Below, one piece after another: positions 12,601-21,955 of a DNA stretch of 64,000 nt. Position 1 is the stretch's first letter; each line of letters begins with the position of its first letter. The stretch is from Formicarius rufipectus (Eukaryota > Chordata > Aves > Passeriformes > Formicariidae). The stretch is taken from positions 2,855,070-2,919,069 of the forward strand of contig VXAU01000197.1 of NCBI GenBank assembly GCA_013399695.1, in the 5' to 3' direction. The translations under genes and the position numbers were made by a program. Below the pieces are notes generated by a model that did not search any database, had not been told where the DNA came from, and saw only the letters and a program-made list of their open reading frames with translations.

Positions 12601-15600
12601 TTGCAGAAATAAACTCCTTTTTCTGAAAAAGGATGTTTTCTGGACCAGCTCTGCCAGCACGCAGGGCTGCAGGGAGGGGAGCGGGCGTTCCCCGATGGGC
12701 ATGGAGGGGCTGCCACTGTCACCCGTGTCCTCCACCCTCCACATCCCCGTGCACAGCCCAGGCAGGGAGCATGAACCCTCAGGAGCTGTTCCTCTGGGGA
12801 AAGGGCTTTGTCTGAAGGGCGCGTTGGGCTCCTGGCAAACCCTGATGCAGGGGAAGACCTTGCTGGGAAGAGAGAAACAAGTGAAAGTAACGCCCTGGTA
12901 ACAGAAACATGAATGGGAAACACACAAAAGCCACCCAGCTCCAGTGTGGACTGAATACCCTTCACGAAGGGAACCCTTTGAGCCTCAGACCTGGTTCTTG
13001 GAGCTCAGGTCACCTTTCAGTGAGTGATGAGGCTGCTTGGTCAACAACTACATCTCGTGCCTCAGAACCTGGCAGATCAGGCACTTGATGCTTTAGGCAT
13101 TTGGGCTTTAGGCAGAGAAAGAAAATTTTAGTAACGTCCTGGGTGAGTTTTTTTAACCCAGGTGAGCATGCAGAAAGAGTACTCAATCCGTGTTGCCCTG
13201 TTCACTGCCCATATGGAACCCTGAAGTGTGTCAACTCACTTCCTCTAGATTATCTTCATCTTGCTGGACACTGAGTGAGTGCGTACCAAAGCACGAGGTG
13301 CATCAGAAATGTCAAAACAGAAACAGATTGTCTGTCAGGGCTGTCATTCTGTCATGAAATATGACATGCATCCCACCCAGGAGGAAGGACTGGATTGCTG
13401 TATGCTTCAGTGCCAGCTGTAGCCCGGCAAGATTATTCCTCATTTCAGAGTCTCATTGATCAGACCTAGGGGATACATTTCTGTAGCATAAAAAAAAAAA
13501 AAAGAGTGGCAAAAGTCTCACCCCACCTACCTCTCTTTAGCTGTGCCTTTATATAAAGCCATTTCACAGGTGCGTCTGTGAGGAATTTCCCTTTTGTGAA
13601 TCCAATTTCCTCTCACTTTTGAACCAAAATGCATCTCTGACGTGAAGGATGCAAAGGTAGAGACAGCATGACTTGATACAGAGCAACAGGGAATTTGCCA
13701 AGCAGCATCAAAATGGAGAACAAACAAGAAAAATAAAAGCCGATTTAATGCAGAGAATTTATCAAATGAGAAATGTGCTTCTTGAGCAGCATCACTGATT
13801 GCCCTTTTGTGTCGGACACACCAGAGGGACAATATGAGCATGTCAAAGGAACAGAAATGACAAACTAAACACAAGTAACAAGGTGAGATCAAGCCTATGG
13901 ACTGGTGGGAGCTCCCCATGCCCCCCACCACAAGCCTTGTCTAAGGTGCAGCCTCGACCAAGCATCAGCCAGGACGTAACTAATGTGGAGTGGATGCAAT
14001 ATCTCCGGAGGAGATCACACACGGTGGACTCAAGAAAAACAGGAGAGACTGTTTTGTTTTCCTCCTGCTCAGTGATAAATGAGACCTGACACCCTTTCCC
14101 AAAGGCTGAATTCATCAGCTCCAAAGCCTACAGGTAATTAGATCTGGAGTCATGGTGGGAACTATCTCTACCAGTCATTTTGCTCCTCGTGCTTTCCTTG
14201 GAATCCTGTAACCAAACTTCCCAGGAGCAACAGTAAAACAAAAGGAGCATTTTCTTGTGTTACACCCTTCAGCCCAGCAATCATCCAAGTGTTTGGTAAT
14301 TACAGCTGTGCAGGAGCCCAGCAGAGCCACCGAGCAGTTCAGGGCACTGAAAGTCACAGCTTTCACAGAGGGGAACAGAAAAATCATTTCCTGAGATGTA
14401 CTTCAGCCACACTATCAGCAGTAACACTCCTGCATCTGACAGCATCTCACAGAGAAAAGCAAATCTTAATGAAGGGTTGACTGATATGTAGATGGTCACA
14501 GTCTGAGAACAAGCACTACAGCCTAGAACTTGCAGTATTTTGGAAAGTCTACAGCTGCCAATCAAGTGGATGCTTTCTCAGATGAGTGTTTCCAGGTTTT
14601 CTTCTCAAAAGGGATCCCACAGAAACCCCTTCCTTGCACACTGGTCTTTTCCATCTTTTTATGCCATCTGGGTTCCCTCCAGGGTTCAGCTGCTCACTTG
14701 ATCCCAACACTGCTCTCAGATCTGCTTCCTCAGCCTCAGAAAAGCCTTGGACAGTGAAATCCCCAAAGTCTGCGAAGTTGCCTTTTGATCTCTTGGTAGT
14801 CTGCCATCTCCAGCAAGGGGCATTTGGTGGGAACTAGAAAATCCAGAGCCAGATGGTTTGGGGAAGCTGTATGGGGTTTGAATGTCTCCACCATGGTGCA
14901 CGACAGGCAATCTCCACAAATGAAATAAAACCTGTGGGTGAAGCAGTCCAGATCTCTTATCTCCCACTTGTATTTTGGATGAGAGAACCTTTAGTCCTGC
15001 AGCCTTAAAGTAGGATATGTGTAGTGGGCTTTGCAGGACATACTTGGACAGCAGAGCAAAACCAGGACATAATGGCAGCGCCAGGGCTGTGGGGTGATCC
15101 TCGGCAGCCAGGTGCTCAACCACAGAAGATCCCTGTTGGAGTCTGTTAAATGACAAGACAATGTAATCCAAACATGTCCATCACCTTCAAGCAAGCGCTT
15201 TGTGACACAGGTAAAATTGCTTTTGTTCACTCAAAAGATCAATATTGTCAGGATGAAATAATATGTCAGCCAGCGTGAAGAACTCTGCCTGACCACTGAC
15301 AGTCAACAGGCAGAAACTCCCTCTTGTAAAAATAATGTGAAAAAAATCCGGAATATACTGCCATTCCCCAGGTCACCGTATTTGGACTGTTCTTGCCAGG
15401 AGCAGTAGATCATCTCCAGATTTCTTGGACGAACAAATGTCTGTGTACGTGCTGTATTCTGATGCAGGAAATTCCTCACATTTAATTGGGTTCTTTTCTG
15501 TTAAAATCATCATGGCTGATCAAACAGCCAGGTTCCATCTGAAGACCACACTCCTTGGTGGACATCAGCATTAACTCCACATCAGGACTTCCCTCAGAAC

Positions 15601-18600
15601 AAACCCATTGTCAAAGGCAGTTTCTCATTTCGCTGCTCTAAAACTCTCCGGTCCTTCAGCAGCTCCTTCCCCTCGCCCCCGCACGTCTGCTTTGTTTTGC
15701 ACTGGATTTAACTTTGCATATGTGGCTTGGTGTGGGTTTTTTTAATATAACATCAAATCTCTTAATTCTCTGACCCAGAAAACAGAGACAATCCTCATAA
15801 AAATCTGGGACAAAGAAGATGTAGCTGGCACGTGCGCAGCAGCGAGAGATTGCGAAACTCCCAAATCTACCCATTTAAAGCAATTTTGATTAAAGAAAGC
15901 ATTTTGAGAACTGTTGCTGTCAGATCTCAGGTTATTTTGAAATCAAATCCTTAGCTTTCAAGTGCTGCTCTCCTCTGAGCGAGATACTTTAAAGAGTCAC
16001 GATGCGGTGGCCCAGGTTCACCATCCCCTGAGATGTGAGGGCTTTTCCCTCCCACACTGTCACCTCCCCGGGGCCAGCCAAGACCCCAGAGGCACACAGG
16101 GTACACGCCTGTTCCCCCAGCATCCAGAAATCATGGTTTCCTGAGCCGCAGCGTGACCTTTCCTGGAGCCACACGGCCCATTCCAGCAGCACTTTTGCCA
16201 ACGAGTAAATAATGAGAAATTAGTGCGTGGCCCCGGCAATGAGTCAGAGGGAGCCGCCAGCAGCATCCTCAAACCTGCCAGCACAAACAGGGTGTCACAG
16301 CCATCCAAGCCCCCCAGTCTCATGATGATCTCACCCATGTCACACCCATATCACCCGCTGACCCGCATGGTGCCACCAGTGTCCCACACCCAGACACCAG
16401 ACTTGGAGAGCCCCGTCTGATGCTGGACAGGGATGGGAATGTGTTGCACGTCATGTTGGCCCTTTCCACGTTTAATTTAATGAGGGAGAAGAATGAAACA
16501 TCGCAGGGTGAGTCACACAGGCAGCAATCTCCCTTCTGAGGGTCCCAGGAGATTTCAGGGGCAAAAGGAGGGTACGGAGGTACAGCTCCACTGAATGGTG
16601 CCCCCAGGGATGGGCGGTCCAACCAGGGGGGTCCTGCCAGCCGGGAACTTTTTCTACAACCCAACACAGCACCAATGATGAAGAGCAAGGCCAAGCTGGG
16701 AGCTCACTTACTCCATCCCTGGGGAAGTCCCTGGTGACAGCAGGGTTTCACCCACTGGCTCTGAACACTTCTCGAAGGCAGAGTCTCATTAAAGCGGGTA
16801 ATTTGGACTGACTAGCCTGGGTAATTCCCACGGTTGGGCCCACAATAGCAGCCAAGCCCAGGAGGAAATTGTATTACTGTATGTGGAGGTCTCAAATCTG
16901 AAAGGGAAGGAGCAGTTCACACCAGCCAGGGCTTTAATACCAGATTAAATGCTTTCATAGCAGTCTGGCTGTTTGAAAGCTCCCAGCCAGCCTTTTGTCA
17001 ATTTAGTTTGCATTGTACTTTGGCTTCAAGAGGTATCTTAAAAAGTAACCAACAGCACTTTATTTTATGGTTTTTAACATGGTAGCTTAGCTTTCTTGGA
17101 GGGAATTCATGGACTTGAGATGGGTGCTGCTCCATATGGGAGGACATGAAGTGCTTTAATGGCAGAGGGGCCAAGCAAAGCTCCTCTCTCCAATGCTGTT
17201 GGCCTGAATGCATTACTGTTTAGGGAATCTATTAAGCATTTTGTCCTTAAAGACTCGCCATTTTAGGAGGTTGAATGAAGCACCAACTGGAATTATCAAT
17301 TTTTAATTTCCCCATTAGCAGAAACAGAAGTCTGGTACTTTCTCCTGATAGAGGGACCAGCCTATAGTCACACAAGAATTTTACTTTCAGAAGCGGATTA
17401 TTCCAAGCTTTGAACCAGGAGCTAAGCCACGTCTCAGGGACATGCCCAACACCTGGTGCTTAAATGCAGCAGCTTAGGAGAGTTCCTGGCTGACTCCAGG
17501 CAGGTGGGAGCACGAGGGTGACTGGACCAGGATGAGCAGCTGCATGTAGGCACCTGGCAGCAACAGCAGCAGGATGCTCCTACCCTTCTAGGGGCATGGA
17601 AAGCACCCCAGAAACAGCAAGAATGAACCCGTACCCCAGTCAGGGGCTGGCTGAAATTTGGCACCTGTGAGACACGGGGCACAAACTCATAGGAAACTGC
17701 TGCTCCTCCTGCCCCTCCTCTCCCTGACGTGGGGACACAGAGGAACCTCTGTCTGTCCCCTGCCCACCGCGGGGGGGACACAGCCTCGTAGGGCTCTGTG
17801 CCACCCCGCTCTCCCCACAAGTGCATCCTTGTCATTCAAATGAGAAGCTGCCACAAAGGCGAGGGCCCTGCCCCGAACAAAGAGCCGCTTGGGACGACGG
17901 CAGAGGGGGACGCGGATCCCTGGTCTCCACCGATGAATGCAAATGCCTTCATCCCCTGAGAGCAACTTCTCTGGGAACAACACAGACAGGGCTTTGTGAG
18001 CAGGAGGCTGAGAGAGGCATCGGTCATACGCAAGCCCCCAGGAATGCCCAGCAATCCCCAGCTGGAGAAACGCCCTGGGGGCATGCACAGATCTCCCCTC
18101 TCACCCCTGGCCACCAAGACAAGAAGAAGCCGCTCACAAGTCTTTTTTTTCACCCATGTTCTTGCAACCAAACTAAAACTTTCCTGGCACTCCTGCATCC
18201 CTTGGCTATTGACAGCAGAGCCCATTTCCACACAGGATGATCTCAGTGAGGCCACCACCACCAACCCACTGCCAACTGCTGTCCTGCAATCACAGCACCA
18301 CGGCAAACCAGCTCCCTAGGGCAAAGCATCACCTTTGGGGCCAAGCTTGCTCAGCCTCGGGCACCACTCCATGCCCAAGCCACAGGTTTTTGCCCCGCCA
18401 CAGTTGTGCACCTGCAGTAATAGGCAGGAGCTGCCTGTTTAACAGCTGGTTCTTCTACAAACCAGCCAGCTCTTTTACAAACCAGCCAGTCTCCAGGTCA
18501 ACACCTTTGGTGTTCAAACTCTGCACGCCAGCTCTTCTGAAAAGTACAACTTGGAGGTTAGACCTCCCCACAGACCTGGTTCAAAGCCTACTGAGGTGAG

Positions 18601-20839
18601 AGCTCTCATTACTCAGTTACTACTAACGTATAGAAAGGTTTCTGCTGCCTGCACCCCTGAGACACCCAAGCTCAACAGCCATAAAAAGATGCAATTTGTG
18701 AAAGCTGTGGCAAGGAGGGGTTGGGGTTTTACTGTAAAGGCAGCGGTGCAAAATGCAAAGTTGTAAATCTCAAAAGTGGCAGACTAAAATTCAGTGGAAT
18801 CACTCAAGTTCTGTTCCATCTGCTATTTTATGCCCTCTTTGTTAGAGCAGCTAATGGAGAACAATAAAAACATTAATAATCAAGTTAGATTTATAAACTG
18901 GGCAGGATATTCCACTAGTAATGAAATCTGGAGAATCATTCCATGTTATATTGCTTTGGGCAGCACTCTAACAAGAACTGCCTTTGAGTTATAGCCCTCT
19001 TTCGTTTCGCTGAACTTTAATTTGGCCCAGCACCACTGTTTCATTTAAAACAAACTTAGAGCAGGAGTGGAGCAGAGGACACAGATCAGAGGCACGGTCC
19101 TGTCGGCACTGAAAGCCTCTCAGCTGCAAGGGGAGAGTGTTTGGGATGTAAAAGCTCTGTTGACCTTGTGGTCTGTTTACTGCAGAGAATTGCTGGATAT
19201 AATTTTCCAAGGTTAGCAGAGCTTTCTATTGCCATGGTTTCATGCTTCCTAGTTTTCAAATATTTGATTGAAATGCCTCACAGATTTCTAATTTCTTAGT
19301 TGCTTCATAAAGAGGATGTCAAATATTTCTTCTTGAGGCTCTCACTTCCCACACAGTGGTAGTTTCCTGACAAATACCTCTGAAAATACCTGGCATCTTG
19401 TGCTCTCTGCTGCTCATTAGAGGGCATAAGCACAACCTTGATTTGCATTCATCCCCTTTGGAATCCCACCAGTGCTGTCTCAAGCTGGACAGACTATTTG
19501 TCCCAGCAAGCACACCCACCAGAGGGGAGACAGCAGACACTCATCTGATACCCTAAATTTAGGCTTCCCTGTCTAAATCAGGCTTCATTTCATGTGATCC
19601 ACTTCTCCTGCAGTTCACCTCTGCTCTGTTACCATCCTCCGTGGCACCTTCTGCTTTGAGAGATGGCCCCAGCTCTTCAGCAGGGTTTGGAGCTACTGCT
19701 CAAACCCAGATCAGGACAAATAGGTTTCTTAGTGCCTGAAAGTTGTCAGCAACAACTAATAAGCCCCTCGAGTATTAACATTTACCCTGTAAAAGCTGAG
19801 CACAGCGTGGATACAGTAGCAAGGATAAAATCAGGTCAAAGACAAAGTTTGAGTCAAATTGATTGGGGCAGAATACATCAATTTGTGTGCAGTTTGCATG
19901 AAATATTAATTCCAGCTTTAACATTTGATTATGGGTGAAGTAAATGCACCATAATTATGCAGGTGTACCTCATATTCGCCACATTTTCTACTCTGCCAGG
20001 AACTGATGAGGAACAATATGCTTTGTCCTTCCCAGCAGGTGCCTGAGCCGGAGCCTGGGAGCCCAAGCACGGGCTTGGTGGCTGAGCCTCGGTGGCAGAG
20101 GCATCGTCCTGGCACACTGCTATGTCCGAGCCCTGCTCATTAGATAACCCTGCCGTGCTGCAAACCCTCCCTCCTTCCCTCCTTCACAGCACTGCACAGG
20201 CAGCATTTTGAAATTCGCTGAATTTCAGGGAATTTCTCCAAATTGGCGGGTCCAGCTCCGGGACTGCCCGCCCACGCCCAGCCACGGATGGCTTTCTGAC
20301 ACCCAGGTTTGACGTAGTCGTGGGGCTTCTCTGAGCTACAGCTGGTGTCAGCTACAAGAAACTTTTCCACCTCCAGAAGAAAAGCCTCCATCTCTCCCCT
20401 CTCAGAGGAGATGGCATGAAGCTGTGCAGACCTGCTGGCACTGGGACCCGGCTGGGACACGACTTAAGCTCTCGATGCCTGCTAAACCCTGTCACCTCCC
20501 TGCAAACTGAGCAGGCACCTGAGAGTGGAGCAACAGGACCACAAGGATGCCCGCAATGTGTAGACCACCGCAATGAAGCCAACCCTCCACCTGCTGCCGG
20601 CAGAGAGCAGCCCCTAAAGCATCCCCGAGCACGTCCCAGTCCCCAGGAATCGCTTTGACTCCAAACGTGCCATTTTACCCTGCTTGCTGCTGGAGTTTGT
20701 GTGGTTCCATGGTAGGCAGAGAGCCCTCGAGACAAGCCAGCCCTTTCCCAGCGCCTGAGAAATCACCACCCATGTGCGAAAGCTGCTGGGGCCATCAACC
20801 CGCGATGCTGGGCTGGGGGAAAGTTGGGTCACCGTGCTG
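12601..20839. other. Non-coding stretch within the probable intron 1
   Basis: No supported gene. It contains an A14 run at 13490-13503, an AT-rich block at about 15880-15960 with GATTAAAG and AAATCAAATCC cores of the TCF/SOX type, another AT-rich block at about 17220-17310, and a two-copy 20-base tandem at 18451-18490. A 7-base perfect inverted repeat with a 3-base loop lies at 20210-20226. These are sequence observations; no function is shown. Confidence 0.5.
18451..18490. repeat. Two-copy 20-base tandem duplication
   Basis: The segment 18451-18470 is repeated directly at 18471-18490 with two base differences; both copies share the core TACAAACCAGCCAG. It is a short local duplication, probably from slippage, with no coding or regulatory signal attached. 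Confidence 0.85.
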
Positions 20840-20865
20840 GGGTGTGCGGGGTGGGGGGAAGGGGA
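20840..20865 (+). other. G-quadruplex motif 1
   Basis: Four G-runs on the plus strand: GGGG (20840-20843), GGGG (20849-20852), GGGGGG (20854-20859) and GGGG (20862-20865), with loops of 5, 1 and 2 bases. This fits the canonical intramolecular G4 pattern. It lies about 0.5 kb inside intron 1 of the minus-strand gene, with the G-rich strand on the template side. Confidence 0.75.
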
Positions 20866-20923
20866 CACACCGGGTTCAAAGGAGGGTGGCTCTGGCATCC
20901 GAAGAGCTCGGTGCAGGGTGTAT

Positions 20924-20949
20924 GGGGTGGGGGGCACTGGGTGCGGGGG
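20924..20949 (+). other. G-quadruplex motif 2
   Basis: Runs GGGG (20924-20927), GGGGGG (20929-20934), GGG (20939-20941) and GGGGG (20945-20949), with loops of 1, 4 and 3 bases. It is on the same strand as the first G4 motif, 58 bases beyond its end, and just before the degenerate G-rich repeat that leads into the assembly gap. Confidence 0.75.
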
Positions 20950-21107
20950 AGGATAAACAGACCCCTCCGTGTGCAGGGTACGGCAGCACCAGATGCAACG
21001 AGAGGCACGACGTAGATAACGCTGGAGGGGACACGGGGTATAAAGGGGCCCGATCAGCGGGAGCAGAATAGAGGGCACTGGCAGTAAAGGGGGGCACCGG
21101 GCAGCGG
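20925..21107. repeat. Degenerate G-rich tandem sequence running into the gap
   Basis: Variants of a GGGGCACTGGG-type unit recur: near 20930-20941, near 21072-21080 (AGGGCACTGG), and near 21090-21101 (GGGGGGCACCGGG, followed by GCAGCGG). The last variant abuts the run of Ns. A degenerate minisatellite of this kind would explain why the assembly stops here. Unit length and copy number cannot be fixed from what is left. Confidence 0.45.
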
Positions 21108-21222
21108 NNNNNNNNNNNNNNNNNNNNNNNNNNNNNNNNNNNNNNNNNNNNNNNNNNNNNNNNNNNNNNNNNNNNNNNNNNNNNNNNNNNNNNNNNNNNN
21201 NNNNNNNNNNNNNNNNNNNNNN
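21108..21222. other. Assembly gap, 115 Ns
   Basis: An unbroken run of N between the G-rich repeat and the promoter CpG island. It falls inside intron 1, about 56 bases past the exon-1 splice donor, so it should not remove coding sequence of exon 1. Its true length may differ from 115. Confidence 0.99.
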
Positions 21223-21278
21223 GCGCCGAGGGAAAGGGGAGCGGAGAGGAGCGGGGTGGGGGACCGCGGGTAACTCAC

Positions 21279-21365
21279 AACTCCCCGGGTGATGTCCTCC
21301 GCCGCGGGGGTCGGCGCCGCGGGCGCTTCTTGCCACGCCAGCCACAGGGCGAGCACGAGGAGCAT
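21279..21365 (-). CDS. First coding exon (partial) of a secreted or membrane protein
   Basis: From the ATG at 21365, 29 codons run to a phase-0 junction at 21279, followed by an intronic GTGAGT donor. The peptide opens with a hydrophobic core MLLVLALWLAW, then a small-residue and proline-rich stretch QEAPAAPTPA ending in a plausible signal-peptidase site before AEDITRGV. This is the layout of a cleaved signal peptide, so the product probably enters the secretory pathway as a secreted or type I membrane protein. The ATG has G at -3. The true start is probably 14 codons further upstream, in the displaced piece at 21688-21743, which adds the basic stretch RHRARRR before the hydrophobic core. Later exons must lie to the left; none was recognised, so intron 1 appears to be at least 21 kb. 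I do not recognise the family and give no name. Confidence 0.7.
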
Positions 21366-21372
21366 CTCCCGG
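21352..21372. repeat. Contig-end overlap, copy 1 (21 bases)
   Basis: The last 21 bases before the single N at 21373 are identical to the first 21 bases after the single N at 21687 (21688-21708). An exact match exactly at two contig edges indicates that the piece ending here truly continues into the piece starting at 21688. Confidence 0.9.
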
Positions 21373-21373
21373 N
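21373..21373. other. Single-N contig join 1
   Basis: A lone N between pieces 21223-21372 and 21374-21686. The left piece's true neighbour, by end overlap, is the one starting at 21688, so this join is probably false. Confidence 0.85.
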
Positions 21374-21553
21374 CCCGGCCCCGCGCTGGGCTCCGCCGGG
21401 CTCCGCGCCGCATCCGCGCTCCCGCCCCGGGCTGCGGCCGCCGCCGGGGAGGGAGGGAAGGAGACAAGAAAGGAAAGAGGCGGAGGGCTTCTCCGCTCCG
21501 TTCCGCGCTGCTCCGCCGAGGATGGAGGCGGGGGGATCCGCTCCGCCCCGCCG
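21374..21553. repeat. 180-base duplicated segment, copy 1 (probable artefact)
   Basis: Matches 21775-21954 with a constant offset of 401 and no difference seen. One end of this copy sits exactly at the single N at 21373, and the other copy ends exactly at the single N at 21955. That is what two overlapping contigs that were never merged look like, rather than a biological duplication. Confidence 0.85.
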
Positions 21554-21686
21554 GGGAGCGAAGTAGGGGGGACTCCGCTGCTCGGGAAGCTCCGCCGCCG
21601 GGTGCGCGGTCACATCGCTCCGCTCCCGCACCCCGCCGAGCGGCAAAGTTGCTGCGGGCGCTGGAGCGGAGCGGAGCGCGGCTCGG

Positions 21687-21687
21687 N
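21687..21687. other. Single-N contig join 2
   Basis: A lone N between pieces 21374-21686 and 21688-21954. The last 12 bases of the left piece (21675-21686) match 21956-21967, and the first 21 bases of the right piece match 21352-21372. The two pieces therefore belong in the opposite order. Confidence 0.85.
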
Positions 21688-21743
21688 AGCACGAGGAGCA
21701 TCTCCCGGCGGCGGGCGCGGTGCCGGGCGGCGGGGCTCAGCAT
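21688..21743 (-). CDS. Displaced N-terminal part of the same first exon
   Basis: On the minus strand an ATG at 21743 starts MLSPAARHRARRRE, which runs in frame into the same MLLVL start found at 21365; the two copies of that start (21701 and 21365) lie in the 21-base contig overlap. Joined as the overlaps require, exon 1 would code for 43 residues: a basic N-region, a hydrophobic core and a small-residue cleavage region, a better signal peptide than the short version. Upstream in that frame there is no other ATG before a TGA at 21612-21610, so 21743 is the first in-frame start. Both ATGs have G at -3, so leaky use of the second is possible. Confidence 0.55.
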
Positions 21744-21774
21744 CCCCCCGCGCACCGCGCCGCCCGGCCCCGGC

Positions 21775-21954
21775 CCCGGCCCCGCGCTGGGCTCCGCCGG
21801 GCTCCGCGCCGCATCCGCGCTCCCGCCCCGGGCTGCGGCCGCCGCCGGGGAGGGAGGGAAGGAGACAAGAAAGGAAAGAGGCGGAGGGCTTCTCCGCTCC
21901 GTTCCGCGCTGCTCCGCCGAGGATGGAGGCGGGGGGATCCGCTCCGCCCCGCCG
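21775..21954. repeat. 180-base duplicated segment, copy 2 (probable artefact)
   Basis: The partner of 21374-21553. It forms the right end of the piece 21688-21954 and stops exactly at the single N at 21955. In the corrected order this copy and its partner are one and the same sequence, in the 5' UTR of the minus-strand gene. Confidence 0.85.
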
Positions 21955-21955
21955 N
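21955..21955. other. Single-N contig join 3
   Basis: A lone N between pieces 21688-21954 and the sequence starting at 21956. The 12 bases after it (AGCGCGGCTCGG) equal the last 12 bases before the N at 21687, so this right-hand sequence should follow the piece ending at 21686. Confidence 0.85.

Noticed and set aside
12143..12901. 252-codon plus-strand open frame across the intronic CpG island
   Set aside because: GC-rich sequence is stop-poor, the opposite strand is open for similar length over the same span, and the translation has low-complexity character with no domain.
21374..21954. Apparent tandem duplication in the promoter as a biological event
   Set aside because: Copy boundaries coincide exactly with single-N contig joins and the other ends overlap reciprocally, which points to unmerged contigs.
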